In this document: positions 1 to 8,613 of the stretch, piece after piece
How the letters are laid out: each line of letters begins with the position of its first letter
Position numbering within the stretch: position 1 is the first letter of the stretch
Source of the DNA: Faecousia sp.
Lineage (GTDB): Bacteria; Bacillota; Clostridia; Oscillospirales; Oscillospiraceae
Direction: 5' to 3'
DNA length: 51,973 bases
Assembly: GCA_029257335.1 (NCBI GenBank)
Contig: JARIBV010000050.1
Location: forward strand, 1-51,973
The notes under the pieces: generated by a model
What the model saw: only the letters and a program-made list of their open reading frames with translations
What the model was told of the DNA's origin: nothing
Databases searched by the model: none
Position numbers and translations under genes: made by a program

Positions 1-426
1 ATGAAATCCGACTGCCTGATACATTTTTACCGCATAATTTGCTTTCTGGACCGATAAGGAAACCTTAGGACAGCCCTGTTCCTTCAAAATGGAAAGCAAT
101 TCTTTTAGCAGGGCAGTTCCGATGCCATGCCCCCGATAGTCTTGATATATGGACACCGCTAAGGAGGGCGTTTCATCATCAATGTGTCCGTAGTCATTCA
201 TAATCCGCACCCAAGCAGCTCCCACGATCTGCCCCGCTACCTCTGCAACCAAAGCCCTGTCTTGATTTCGTGTTCCGAAGTCAACGATATACTCTTGCAA
301 TTCTGGAATATCTATTACGGATTTAGGCGGGGGCTCAACACCATCCGGAATATAGATTGCTTCATATAAAAAGTCGCTTAGCAGCGCATATTCCTCTGGT
401 CTCATTTCTCGTATGATGTAGTTCAT
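1..426 (-). CDS. GNAT family N-acetyltransferase, 3' end cut by window edge
   Basis: The reverse strand reads 142 codons from an ATG at 426 to the window edge without a stop, beginning MNYIIREMRPEEYALLSDFL. The acetyl-CoA binding motif is visible as Q-D-Y-R-G-H-G-I-G-T-A-L, followed by the typical C-terminal pattern K-x-N-Y-A-V-K-M-Y-Q-A-V-G-F. GNAT enzymes transfer an acetyl group from acetyl-CoA to a small molecule or protein amine; the substrate cannot be read from sequence. A GGGAG ribosome binding site precedes the ATG, and a sigma-A-type promoter lies about 80 bases upstream. The last few residues are outside the window. Confidence 0.85.
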   Translation of the reverse strand, partial: MNYIIREMRPEEYALLSDFLYEAIYIPDGVEPPPKSVIDIPELQEYIVDFGTRNQDRALVAEVAGQIVGAAWVRIMNDYGHIDDETPSLAVSIYQDYRGHGIGTALLKELLSILKEQGCPKVSLSVQKANYAVKMYQAVGFH

Positions 427-502
427 AATGCAGCTCCCTTAGTGCAGCCCAGTATTTCACAACTGCGGCGTATCGTTTCCACACACTTCAAGTAATTTTT
501 TC

Positions 503-535
503 CTTTCATTATATCTGACTTTTCGCTTTATTCAA
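503..535 (-). promoter_or_regulatory. Sigma-A promoter for the GNAT gene (copy 1 of a duplicated promoter)
   Basis: On the minus strand TTGAAT (535-530) is followed after 16 bases by TATAAT (513-508). The 33-base block is repeated with one mismatch at 2142-2174, again upstream of a minus-strand gene. Confidence 0.7.
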
Positions 536-576
536 TGGTCACTTTGGACAGAATTGTGAACCTGTAAGATCAAAGT

Positions 577-610
577 AGACACTCACAAAAAGTGTGGGTG
601 TCTGCTTTTT
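577..610 (+). terminator. Hairpin with T-run
   Basis: AGACACTCACA (577-587) pairs with TGTGGGTGTCT (593-603) through one G-T pair, followed by GCTTTTT. It looks like an intrinsic terminator, but no plus-strand gene ends just before it. It may belong to the end of the decayed insertion element. Confidence 0.5.
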
Positions 611-639
611 CTATTGATAGATCCGAAGTATAATAAAAG

Positions 640-1410
640 AAAAGAAGGCATGAGCCATGGGTAAAGAGGTATCTGGAAGATGGAGAAGAGACTTTGGTTC
701 CACGCAATGGGAACCGGTATGCAGCACTTCATAGCAGTAAGAGTTTCAGTGAGGTAGAACGGCTGCGCCTGATCGTAGCTAAACAGGAAATCGAGTTCGC
801 CCGGTTAAAAAAGGGTACTGGGCAGAAGGAGTTGGTGCAAAGAAGGAATTCCTTACTGGCTGACAGCGACAAGAGTATGAAATTATCGAAGAAATCAAAG
901 TAAAGTACTCAGTTACTCTCCTATGTAAACTCATGAGCATAAACCGCCTAGGCTATTACAAATGGAGATCCAGACTGGGTAAGAAGGACCGATATGAAAT
1001 AGATCGTGCGCTCCTGGCGCAACTGCTTCAGGAGCAGCACAAGCTGCATCCTTCTCATGGATACCACCAACTGGCCAGAGATGTATTTGACAATACCCGA
1101 TGGGTATTTTCTGACGATCTGGCCCATAAATGCTGCAAAAAGCAGGAATCTGGTGAAAAGTCAGGGCGTTCCATGGGAATGGACGATCCTGCTGGACAAG
1201 CTGAAAGAGCTGGCTGGCAAGAAAAATGAGGAGCAGACATCCCAGATAGTCTTCCACACCGACCAGGGTTCTGTCTGCTCCTCAAGGGCTTATTGTGAGA
1301 CCCATAGTGATTATAACATAGTTCGTTCAATGTCGTGAGGGGAAACTCCCCAGATAATCCAAACATTATCGCTACAAAAAGCCTGGAGAACCGTATCGTA
1401 CCTTTCCCAA
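640..1410 (+). pseudogene. IS3-family transposase remnant (OrfA tail plus broken OrfB)
   Basis: Three shifted frames together give IS3-type protein. The end of OrfA reads RYLEDGEETLVPRNGNRYAA and continues to ARLKKG near 820. After a frame change OrfB starts with YEIIEEIKVKYSVT and SINRLGYYKWRSR, up to HPSHGYHQLARDVF near 1090. A piece of the DDE domain follows (VFHTDQGSVCSS and YNIVRSMS, 1250-1340). Most of the catalytic domain is missing and several frameshifts are present, so it cannot encode an active transposase. Inverted ends were not identified with confidence. In IS3 elements OrfA and OrfB are joined by programmed frameshifting, but the internal deletion here shows true decay. Confidence 0.8.
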
Positions 1411-1470
1411 TCTCCTTTTGGCTGGTATGCAGATCGATGGTCCATTGCAGTGTACCGTCGGTTTCATCTT

Positions 1471-2094
1471 TCAGAAATTTTTGCGGTATCCCCACCACTG
1501 CTGGATTGTTTGGGAAAAGTCACTTTGCTCGAAGGCCAGCAGGAAGCGGAAGGTATTGCAGTACTTCTCCTTGAGATCATCTTCAAAGTCACTCTCCGGC
1601 ATTTGAATTCTGCCTTTTCCGGTTATGGTACACACATTGTCCTGAATGGAAATATCACCAATGCCTGATTTGGGGATGCTGTAGACAAACTTGCTTTCTT
1701 CCGGATATACGGCATGCTTACTGCTGTAGGCTGCCGGTTCGCCACGCCCTACCTGCCAGAATACATACTCCAGCCCATCCTCCTTCAGAAGCAATGTGCC
1801 GTTGGCATAGCTGGAATAAGGCAGACCGCATTTGAATTTTGCAGTGTTCCTTACGGACAGCCCCACAATAAATGGGACGCAGCCAACACATACAGCGGCA
1901 CCCATAAAGCCATAAATAGCCGCAGGTGCGGCGTGGCACCAAATCAGAAGCCCTGCGAAACCGGCGGGAATCCCGGCAGCCAGAAGGAATAGAATCACAG
2001 AAAGTGCCATTCTTGCGTTCCACTGGGGGTGCTTTTTGCAGACCTGCTTGAGAAGGCGTTTTCTTGCCGGAAGACTGGGCGCAAATGTAATCAT
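1471..2094 (-). CDS. Hypothetical membrane protein, two TM segments
   Basis: A 207-residue protein I do not recognise. Two hydrophobic helices (about residues 28-52 and 57-80) follow a basic N-terminus. The remaining ~120 residues are soluble, probably cytoplasmic, and include Y-S-I-P-K-S-G-I-G-D-I-S-I and a C-terminal Q-Q-W-W-G-Y-R-K-N-F. The layout (TM hairpin followed by a beta-rich domain) recalls YcxB-like proteins, a weak comparison. The ATG at 2094 has an AAAAGGAG site and a TTGAAT-N16-TATAAT promoter 53 bases upstream. The gene ends next to the IS3 remnant and has no partner genes. Confidence 0.65.
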   Translation of the reverse strand: MITFAPSLPARKRLLKQVCKKHPQWNARMALSVILFLLAAGIPAGFAGLLIWCHAAPAAIYGFMGAAVCVGCVPFIVGLSVRNTAKFKCGLPYSSYANGTLLLKEDGLEYVFWQVGRGEPAAYSSKHAVYPEESKFVYSIPKSGIGDISIQDNVCTITGKGRIQMPESDFEDDLKEKYCNTFRFLLAFEQSDFSQTIQQWWGYRKNF

Positions 2095-2141
2095 ACGGTT
2101 AACTCCTTTTCTTTGTATTCACGCAGCTTGCTCCATGGTTT

Positions 2142-2174
2142 CTTTCATTATATCTGACTTTCCGCTTTATTCAA
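2142..2174 (-). promoter_or_regulatory. Sigma-A promoter (copy 2 of a duplicated promoter)
   Basis: TTGAAT (2174-2169) and TATAAT (2152-2147) with a 16-base spacer on the minus strand drive the 1471-2094 gene. The block matches 503-535 at 32 of 33 positions. Confidence 0.7.
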
Positions 2175-2539
2175 CCATAAAATGAAGCGCTGTTTGAACC
2201 GGAGCATATGGATGCGTGTCTTTGCTGCGCTTCACAGAGCGTTGGCGTTCTTGTGTTCGGCGGAATAGAAGGAAGGAGAATTCTGACAGATTCCATCCTG
2301 CGCGTCGGGGATAAACAGACATATGGCTAAAATATCTCCTCCGGCGGAAATATTTCTATACTTGTGGGCATGGACGCTGTATAATAAAGTTGGATTCTTG
2401 CAGAAAACGCCGTACAAGAGCCCTTGACAATTTGCAGCGTTCTTTGAATGGGATCGGCTTTGGCGGGACCGGCCTTTCCGTGTGATTCTGTGGGGGTTCA
2501 GAAAATGAGGACAAAACAGTTTGAAAGAGGAGATTCCTT
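2175..2539. other. Intergenic stretch, no gene seen
   Basis: About 365 bases without a credible coding frame. A TATAAT at 2380-2385 and a TTGACA at 2424-2429 occur on the plus strand, but neither has a good partner element. The promoter of the following cluster is probably here but is not clearly defined. Confidence 0.4.
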
Positions 2540-4669
2540 ATGGATGGAGTAAATGACATAAAAAAGCTATATGATCGCTTAAAGACCCGGTATCCTCAGT
2601 ATGAGCTGTCCTGTTCCAGGGATGCACTGACTATGACGCTGCTCCATGGCAAAGTGGAGATTACTCGGGAAGAAACCAGACTATACATGAATGGGAAGCT
2701 ATACGACCACTTTTCCAGCCGCAAGGTGGAAAACCAGGACGATCTCTATGAGCTGATTGAACTGTTTCTCTTGCAGCTGCGGGAAATCGGCATGAAACAG
2801 GGAAATGAAACCTACATTACCGCCAAAGCCAAGGCCGCACGGCAGGGGACAGGGGGTATGCTTTTGACAGGGCTGCTTGTCACCGGCTGCCTGCTTGCGC
2901 TGCTTTCGACCCGTAGCCTATGGTGGGGGTTGGCAGCCTTTGTGTGCCCGGTCGGGGCGTTGCTGCCTCTGGCACTGATCCACAAACAGATATTCCGCAA
3001 ATACTGGGTCTGCCCGAAGTGCGGTCAGCCCCTGCCGCTGGATCAAAAACACCGTTTTCCAAAGATGGAATATGTGTCCAGATGCCCTCACTGCGGCTTT
3101 GCACTGGAAAAAGCGCCGGAGCTTGCCCCCATCCGGGGGGAGAGCGATGAGCCTAAGAAACCTTTGGAGCCAGCCAAAGATCTGCCGGCGCCGGGCAAGA
3201 GATGGCCCTGCTGGCTGACCGGGGGCATCATGACAGGGCTTGTGCTGCTGATGGTCCCGGCACTGTTCGTCTCCGAGGAACCCGCTGACCCGGTGGGCAT
3301 GTGGGTGGCGCTGACGCTGCTGGCAGTACTGCTGGTCTTTGGTCTGGCCCTGCTGCTGTGCCGTCACACTGAACCGGAGCAATGGCCTCAGCCGGTGGTA
3401 GTGGTACGGGAGCGAAGAGCGGTTGCAGTCTGCGGCTGGCTGGCATGGATACTGGGACTCGTCTTCATGCTGATTGCTGTGGTCTATGCAGGAACCGTAC
3501 CCTTTGACGGAGGATTTACCTTTTTGATGGCGCTGGGGGGGATCCCCGTGACGCTGCTGGGAGTCTGGATGATGCTGGCACGGCGCAACCGCTCCCTATT
3601 TGTTTTTGGGGATCGTTCCATTCTGTATATCAGCAGCTTCGGTCAGGAGAGAAGATTTGAACCGGGGCAGGTGGCTTCTGTACAGATGACGGTGAACCGC
3701 TCCATGCATCTGCTGGACAGAAACGGGAAGAAGCTTGCTGCTGTGGAAACCAATATGCAGGGGGCATGCCGATTCATGGAGTGGGTTGAAAGTGTGGACC
3801 TTCCCACAACCCTGACGACCACCATGGAGCGCCAGACAGCAAACGCAGAGCAAGACAAGCGCATTACCCAGTGGCGTGAAGAATACCGGACCCCGCTGCA
3901 TGACCATCTGAAGGCCATTCGTGCGGGCCGGGTGTTGGTGATCCTGCTGCTTGCTGCGGGAACTGTGGTGCCGCTTCTGCTGAGTTTATTTGCAGGACTG
4001 AAAATGTCCCATGCGATTTACCTGACCGCAGCTTCCCCGCTGCCGATGATTGTATATTATCTTGCGTTTGCGCCGGTTCTGACCATGGGAAACCGTTCCG
4101 CCGGGGCTACGGAGGAATGGAACGCCATGCATATCAAATTCCCGGCTATGTCGGTTGTGCTGATGAATATGCTGCTGACTGCTCAGGTGCATCATTTTTG
4201 GGAGGAGCAGATCCTGCAAATTGCGGATAACGGCCCGTTTCTTCTGCTTTGGGCCGGGATTGCAGGGGGATTGATTGCACTGTTCTGGAAACGAACGCCC
4301 AAATATACGCGCAGGCAGGATGAGTTTGTTTTGCTTATGGTCAGCCTTGCGGCGCTGGGCTTCGTGCTGGCTTATGGAGCAAGCTTAGGGATTTCCGGCC
4401 CTGTGGAGCATTATCCCGCCGTGGTGACAGAGCGGAGCGGCCCCACGGAGGAAAAAGAGAATGCGGACTGGAAGCTGACCGTTGTGCTGGATGACGGGAA
4501 AGACATGGAGCTGAATGTGGGAGAGCGCTTGTATAAGTTGGAAGAGGCAGGGGTTCCCATTGTGGTTTGCCAACAGGAAAACATACTGGGAATCCGTATG
4601 GTGCGTCTGCATCTGGCAAAGGGGACCGATGGTTCAGCCCTGCCGGGAACCGGGGAAACCGTACCGTAA
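2540..4669 (+). CDS. Large multi-spanning membrane protein with a zinc ribbon
   Basis: This 709-residue protein belongs to no family I can name. It has a soluble N-terminal domain of about 95 residues, then two TM helices (about 103-150), then a four-cysteine zinc ribbon of the form C-P-K-C-G ... C-P-H-C-G (about 158-188), then two further hydrophobic pairs. A soluble stretch (about 340-455) and five or so C-terminal helices follow. The last 70 residues, after G-P-V-E-H-Y-P-A-V-V-T, look extracytoplasmic and beta-rich. An AGAGGAG site precedes the ATG. It heads a tight cluster of four genes with gaps of 14, 50 and 21 bases, which suggests a joint role at the membrane, but the function is unknown. 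Confidence 0.75.
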   Translation: MDGVNDIKKLYDRLKTRYPQYELSCSRDALTMTLLHGKVEITREETRLYMNGKLYDHFSSRKVENQDDLYELIELFLLQLREIGMKQGNETYITAKAKAARQGTGGMLLTGLLVTGCLLALLSTRSLWWGLAAFVCPVGALLPLALIHKQIFRKYWVCPKCGQPLPLDQKHRFPKMEYVSRCPHCGFALEKAPELAPIRGESDEPKKPLEPAKDLPAPGKRWPCWLTGGIMTGLVLLMVPALFVSEEPADPVGMWVALTLLAVLLVFGLALLLCRHTEPEQWPQPVVVVRERRAVAVCGWLAWILGLVFMLIAVVYAGTVPFDGGFTFLMALGGIPVTLLGVWMMLARRNRSLFVFGDRSILYISSFGQERRFEPGQVASVQMTVNRSMHLLDRNGKKLAAVETNMQGACRFMEWVESVDLPTTLTTTMERQTANAEQDKRITQWREEYRTPLHDHLKAIRAGRVLVILLLAAGTVVPLLLSLFAGLKMSHAIYLTAASPLPMIVYYLAFAPVLTMGNRSAGATEEWNAMHIKFPAMSVVLMNMLLTAQVHHFWEEQILQIADNGPFLLLWAGIAGGLIALFWKRTPKYTRRQDEFVLLMVSLAALGFVLAYGASLGISGPVEHYPAVVTERSGPTEEKENADWKLTVVLDDGKDMELNVGERLYKLEEAGVPIVVCQQENILGIRMVRLHLAKGTDGSALPGTGETVP

Positions 4670-4683
4670 CGAAGGAGAAAAGA

Positions 4684-4917
4684 ATGAAAAAACAAAGAAA
4701 ACGAATCTTGCGCGTTACAGCCTTGATTTTGGCAGGTACGATGCTTTATCGCCGTATGTCCGGAAAGAGCCTGATTTTGAGGGCGGCGAAGGTTTTCATT
4801 GCAATGCTTGTGCTTCCCGTATATGGGGGACTTTGGATTCTTTGCGCCGTGCCGATTTCCCTTTACAGGCTGGCTGCTGGGTGCGGCCAGGAGAGAGGAC
4901 GCAATAACAGACCATGA
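4684..4917 (+). CDS. Small hypothetical membrane protein
   Basis: This 77-residue protein starts MKKQRKRILRVTALILAG, with a basic N-terminus and two hydrophobic segments (about residues 8-20 and 36-65). The ATG at 4684 was chosen because GAAGGAG lies seven bases before it; the longer open frame upstream overlaps the previous gene and has no such site. It sits 14 bases after the 709-residue membrane protein and is probably co-translated. Function is unknown. Confidence 0.65.
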   Translation: MKKQRKRILRVTALILAGTMLYRRMSGKSLILRAAKVFIAMLVLPVYGGLWILCAVPISLYRLAAGCGQERGRNNRP

Positions 4918-4967
4918 AAATACGGTTTTTCCGAAATGCTATATGAAATGATAGGAAAAGGTGACAA

Positions 4968-5351
4968 ATGATGTTTGGATTTAAGAAAAAGGAGAAAAAA
5001 CCTCTCTGGATCATGGGAAACGATGTGATGGAGATCATCCGTTCTGACTATGAGGCCGATATGGCCTTCACACTGATCGAGTTTGTGTATCAGGGAAAGC
5101 ATTATCTCATGGGCTCTTCACTCATCTCTTTGGAGGAAGAGGAACGGAAGGAGAACATCTATTTTGTGTTTCAGGATGAGGCATATGGGGATTTTGATGC
5201 GTTTCAGGAGCATGCCCGCATAGGCGGCGTCAAAATTTCCGAACTGAAAGAGCCCATTGAGATTGTGCGGGCTGGTATTGTGGGAAATGATACCATGCTA
5301 GGGACACCTTGGGGGGAAACGCGTCTGGCGAAAAAAGCGTTGCCCCGTTGA
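4968..5351 (+). CDS. Hypothetical soluble protein
   Basis: A 127-residue, probably cytoplasmic protein with a lysine-rich start (MMFGFKKKEKKPLW) and a mixed alpha/beta body. No family is recognised and no metal or catalytic motif is evident. Either of two adjacent ATGs (4968 or 4971) could be the start; AAAAGGTGA lies upstream. Third gene of the 2540-5915 cluster. Confidence 0.65.
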   Translation: MMFGFKKKEKKPLWIMGNDVMEIIRSDYEADMAFTLIEFVYQGKHYLMGSSLISLEEEERKENIYFVFQDEAYGDFDAFQEHARIGGVKISELKEPIEIVRAGIVGNDTMLGTPWGETRLAKKALPR

Positions 5352-5372
5352 CAATGAGAAGGAAGGCATTCT

Positions 5373-5915
5373 ATGGGAAACCGAAAAAAGAAAAAATCCG
5401 CCTATGATACCTCTCTTTTTGGAATTGTGATCTGGGCGGGACTGGATGTGTTTGTGTTTCTGCTGATCGGATGGGTCATACTGGGCCTGATTATGTTTTT
5501 CAATCATCGTCTGGATGCAGAGGGCTGGAAACTGATGCAGTTTTGCCTGGCCTTGGTGGTGCTGTTCTCCTATTGGATGCCCCTGTGCAGTCTGTTGAAG
5601 GTCCGGCGGCAAGAACGAATTTTGGGGATATATTGGAAGGACCGAACGGATCACAACCGCCCGGAATGGGACAGAGACTGGTATTTGTACTATGACCGAG
5701 GAGGATTCCACCTCTACCATCGGAACTATGTCAGGAAAATTACCGCGTTGAGGGAAGAGGAGGAACACGGCATATACAGCAAAGGCCAAGTGTATCTTGT
5801 ACTGTTTGAAGATCTCAACGGAAAAAAGCATACCTTAAAATTCTCCTCGGCAGACGGAGAGAAAAAGTTTCGGCAATGGTATGAAAAACAGCGGCTTGAG
5901 AGAGATTTGATGTAG
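5373..5915 (+). CDS. Hypothetical membrane protein with PH-like soluble tail
   Basis: A 180-residue protein with a basic N-terminus, two TM helices (about 18-43 and 55-72) and a cytoplasmic tail rich in aromatic and charged residues (D-W-Y-L-Y-Y-D, K-K-F-R-Q-W-Y). Its topology resembles the 1471-2094 product: TM hairpin then a beta-rich domain. GAGAAGGAAGG precedes the ATG. It is the last gene before a strong terminator, so it ends the cluster. Confidence 0.65.
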   Translation: MGNRKKKKSAYDTSLFGIVIWAGLDVFVFLLIGWVILGLIMFFNHRLDAEGWKLMQFCLALVVLFSYWMPLCSLLKVRRQERILGIYWKDRTDHNRPEWDRDWYLYYDRGGFHLYHRNYVRKITALREEEEHGIYSKGQVYLVLFEDLNGKKHTLKFSSADGEKKFRQWYEKQRLERDLM

Positions 5916-5982
5916 AATCTGTCTGCTGTGCCGTAAAACGAAAACGGATTTTAAATTTCTGTACCCCAAGGAACAGAAGTAA

Positions 5983-6028
5983 CCCCTCTTTCGCCGCAGA
6001 CCCGTAAGGGCGGTGAAAGAGGGATTTT
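5983..6028 (+). terminator. Intrinsic terminator closing the 2540-5915 cluster
   Basis: CCCTCTTTCGCCGC (5984-5997) pairs with GGCGGTGAAAGAGGG (6009-6023), followed by ATTTTAT. Confidence 0.75.
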
Positions 6029-6097
6029 ATATGCACCCAGGCTCCTTCCTGCTATAAAAAACAAGGGAGCGGGAATCGATAAGGGGAAAATTCTGCC

Positions 6098-6126
6098 TTG
6101 ACAAACCGGTTTGTGTGCCGTATAAT
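6098..6126 (+). promoter_or_regulatory. Consensus sigma-A promoter of the first TetR cassette
   Basis: TTGACA (6098-6103), a 17-base spacer and TATAAT (6121-6126) form a perfect consensus promoter 44 bases before the regulator's ATG. So strong a promoter usually implies tight repression. Confidence 0.9.
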
Positions 6127-6127
6127 C

Positions 6128-6153
6128 ATAACGCTATTATGTAACGGCGTTAT
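6128..6153 (+). promoter_or_regulatory. Probable autoregulatory TetR operator
   Basis: ATAACGC (6128-6134) and GCGTTAT (6147-6153) form an exact inverted repeat starting right after the -10 box. Its position and size fit TetR-family self-repression. It is unlike the GTTAG palindrome found elsewhere in the island. Confidence 0.65.
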
Positions 6154-6169
6154 GAAAAGAGGGGCTGCC

Positions 6170-6787
6170 ATGAGAAAACGAGGAGAAGGCGTGCAGGAAC
6201 GAATACTGGAATGTGCCATTGCAGAGTTTTTGGAAAAGGGGTATACCAATGCCTCTTTGCGGCGCATCGCAGAGAAGGCGCAGACCAGCACCAATGCGAT
6301 TTATGTCCGTTTTCGGGATAAGGAAGGGCTGTTTGCGGCCATTGTAGAGCCGGTTGCGGAGGAATTTCTGGCCTGCTCTCTGGAGGGGCAGAAAATCTTT
6401 GCCGGAATGGAGGCCAGCGTTCAAAAAGAGCAGGCCGAGGTATATTCCAACCATGAAATTGTAAGGCTGATTGACTATATCTACGACCACTTTGATGTGT
6501 TTCGTCTGCTTTTGGATGCATCCTACGGCACAAAGTTTCAAAATTTTATCAATCAGTTGGTTGAAATGGAAGAGACATACACCTGGAAATGGCTGAAGGC
6601 AACCGGGGCAGAAGAGAAGATGCAGGAGATTCTTCCCCGAGAACTGTACCACATGATGACCACCTCCTATTTTGAAGGAGTCTTTGAAGTTGTGCGGCAT
6701 GAAATCAACCGGGAACGGGCCAAGGAGTTTGTGCTGCTCATGGGAAAATATCATCAGGCAGGATTCAAAGCAATTTGTGAATCCTAA
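6170..6787 (+). CDS. TetR/AcrR-family transcriptional regulator
   Basis: A 205-residue repressor. The N-terminal helix-turn-helix is typical: I-L-E-C-A-I-A-E-F-L-E-K-G-Y, then S-L-R-R-I-A-E-K-A, then T-N-A-I-Y-V-R-F-R-D-K-E-G-L-F. The C-terminal ~140 residues are an all-helical ligand-binding domain whose ligand cannot be read. The ATG at 6170 is preferred over one at 6152 because AGAGGGG lies at the right distance, and because 6152 falls in the palindrome. The gene precedes a pair of ABC half-transporters and likely controls them and itself. A second regulator at 10491 has the same arrangement. By context the ligand may be a porphyrin, metallophore or exported substrate; this is inference. 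Confidence 0.88.
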   Translation: MRKRGEGVQERILECAIAEFLEKGYTNASLRRIAEKAQTSTNAIYVRFRDKEGLFAAIVEPVAEEFLACSLEGQKIFAGMEASVQKEQAEVYSNHEIVRLIDYIYDHFDVFRLLLDASYGTKFQNFINQLVEMEETYTWKWLKATGAEEKMQEILPRELYHMMTTSYFEGVFEVVRHEINRERAKEFVLLMGKYHQAGFKAICES

Positions 6788-6795
6788 ACCGGCAT

Positions 6796-6825
6796 TAAGA
6801 CCGCTTGTCCGGAGAAGCGGTCTTA
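6796..6825 (+). other. Perfect 11-bp hairpin between tetR and the ABC pair
   Basis: TAAGACCGCTT (6796-6806) pairs exactly with AAGCGGTCTTA (6815-6825). It is followed by AAATAAAA rather than a T-run, so it may be a weak terminator or an mRNA-stabilising or processing element that separates regulator from transporter expression. Confidence 0.6.
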
Positions 6826-6839
6826 AAATAAAACATTAA

Positions 6840-6855
6840 GTTAGCTAAAGCTAAC
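6840..6855 (+). promoter_or_regulatory. GTTAG-N6-CTAAC operator, site 1
   Basis: GTTAGCTAAAGCTAAC has perfect six-base arms. It ends just before the AAAGGAGG ribosome binding site of the first ABC half-transporter. One of eight such sites in the window. Confidence 0.75.
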
Positions 6856-6870
6856 CAAAGGAGGAACACT

Positions 6871-8613
6871 ATGAATCAACCAAACCCCATTCTTCGTATC
6901 TGGCAAATGGGAGAGTCGCAGCACAAATCCTTGATTTTCTCCATTGTCAGTGCCTTCTGCGGTGTCGCATTGGGAATGCTGCCGTATTTTTCTGCTGCAA
7001 ATATCATTGTGGGACTGTTAAGCGGAACCCAGGAAATTTCTTTCTACATCCGTTGGCTGGCTGTGGCACTGGCAGGTTATGCTGCCCGGACCCTACTCTA
7101 TAGTCTGGCCCTGATTAAATCCCATAAAGCCACCTTTTCCATTCTGAAAACCATTCGCCAAAAGATTCTGGCTAAGCTGCCCAATCTTCCGCTGGGAACG
7201 GTGGTGGATATGTCAAGTGGAAAGATGAAGCAGATCATCGTAGACATGGTGGAATCCATGGAGACCACACTGGCGCATTTGCTGCCGGAGCTGACGGCCA
7301 ATCTGGGAGGACCGCTTCTGATTTTTGTGTACCTGCTGGTGCTGGATTGGCGCATGGCGCTGCTGTCACTGGTCTCTCTTCCTGTGGGAATGATCTTTAT
7401 GATGGCGGTGATGGGTTCCTATACAAAGGACTTTGCAGGTGCGGTAAAGACCACCCAAGAAATGAACAGCACAATCGTGGAATACATCGGAGGAATCGAG
7501 GTCATCAAAGCTTTCAACCAGGGCAAAAACTCTTATGCAAAGTTCACGGACCGGGTGAAGAGCAATGCGGCCTATTATTATCAGTGGATGAAGCGCAGCC
7601 AATTTGGTATGAGTATGTCCTATGCCATTGCGCCGGCCACCCTGATTACCACGCTTCCCATCGGCTGGATTTTTTATCAGAACGGCAGCCTTACGACGGA
7701 GGTGTATATTACCACCATCATTCTTTCCCTGGGCATTGCGGGGCCTTTGCTGGCAGCCATGAATTTTGTGGACACTCTGGCACAGGTTGGCACGACGGTG
7801 CAGGCGGTGGACGAATTGCTGGAGGCAGAGGAGCAGCACCACGGTCAAACGCCGGTGAAGCTGAAGAACCGGGAAATTGAGCTTTCTCATGTTTCCTTTG
7901 GCTATCATCAGGACCGGCAGGTGCTGAAGGATGTGTCGGTCCGCTTTCCGGCCCATTCCATGACGGCCCTGGTGGGCCCCTCCGGCTCCGGAAAATCTAC
8001 CATTGCCAAGCTGATTGCAGGCTTTTGGGATGTAAAAGAGGGAACGGTGTCCATAGGCGGGACGGATATCCGAACGATTCCCTTGAAGCAGCTGTACGAG
8101 CAGGTTGCCTTTGTATCCCAGGATAATTATTTGTTTGACGAAACGATTCGAGAAAACATCCGCATGGGTCGTCCCTCCGCATCGGACAGCGAGGTGGAGC
8201 AGGTGGCCAAGGCTGCGGGCTGCGATGCCTTCATCCGGGAGCTGTCGCAGGGCTATGACACTCGGGTAGGAAGCGGAGGCACCCACTTGTCCGGAGGTGA
8301 GCGGCAGAGGGTCACCATTGCGCGGGCCATGCTGAAGGATGCCCCCATTGTGGTCCTGGATGAAGCCACCGCCTACATTGACCCGGAGAACGAAGCCATT
8401 TTGCAGAAGGCTGTAGCCGAACTGGTCCGGGGAAAAACGGTGATTGTAATTGCACACCGGTTGTCCACCATCCAGGATGCAGACCAGATCGTGGTGGTAG
8501 ACAACGGAGAAATCAAAGCAGCGGGAACCCATGCGAAACTGCTGGAAACCTGCCCGCTCTATGAAAATATGTGGAAGGCCCACATTGGGACAAAGGATGG
8601 TGATGTGGCATGA
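6871..8613 (+). CDS. ABC half-transporter (permease-ATPase fusion), first subunit of pair 1
   Basis: 580 residues: an N-terminal six-helix transmembrane domain (about 15-310) fused to an ATPase domain (about 335-575). Seen motifs are Walker A G-P-S-G-S-G-K-S-T near 370, Q-loop V-S-Q-D-N-Y-L-F, signature L-S-G-G-E-R-Q-R near 473, Walker B V-V-L-D-E-A-T-A-Y-I-D and the switch histidine I-A-H-R-L. The catalytic glutamate is intact. It overlaps the next half-transporter by four bases (ATGA), so the two probably form a heterodimer. Type IV half-transporters include drug and heme/porphyrin exporters and the IrtAB/YbtPQ siderophore importers; direction cannot be decided from sequence. The GTTAG site before it and the neighbouring heme operon favour an iron-related role. 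Confidence 0.85.
   Translation: MNQPNPILRIWQMGESQHKSLIFSIVSAFCGVALGMLPYFSAANIIVGLLSGTQEISFYIRWLAVALAGYAARTLLYSLALIKSHKATFSILKTIRQKILAKLPNLPLGTVVDMSSGKMKQIIVDMVESMETTLAHLLPELTANLGGPLLIFVYLLVLDWRMALLSLVSLPVGMIFMMAVMGSYTKDFAGAVKTTQEMNSTIVEYIGGIEVIKAFNQGKNSYAKFTDRVKSNAAYYYQWMKRSQFGMSMSYAIAPATLITTLPIGWIFYQNGSLTTEVYITTIILSLGIAGPLLAAMNFVDTLAQVGTTVQAVDELLEAEEQHHGQTPVKLKNREIELSHVSFGYHQDRQVLKDVSVRFPAHSMTALVGPSGSGKSTIAKLIAGFWDVKEGTVSIGGTDIRTIPLKQLYEQVAFVSQDNYLFDETIRENIRMGRPSASDSEVEQVAKAAGCDAFIRELSQGYDTRVGSGGTHLSGGERQRVTIARAMLKDAPIVVLDEATAYIDPENEAILQKAVAELVRGKTVIVIAHRLSTIQDADQIVVVDNGEIKAAGTHAKLLETCPLYENMWKAHIGTKDGDVA

Noticed and set aside
640..1410. Active IS3 insertion element
   Set aside because: Several frameshifts and loss of most of the DDE domain; no clear terminal inverted repeats.
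1055..1498. Minus-strand frame of 147 codons next to the 207-residue gene
   Set aside because: It runs antisense through the transposase remnant, overlaps the end of the real gene in another frame, and has no ribosome binding site.
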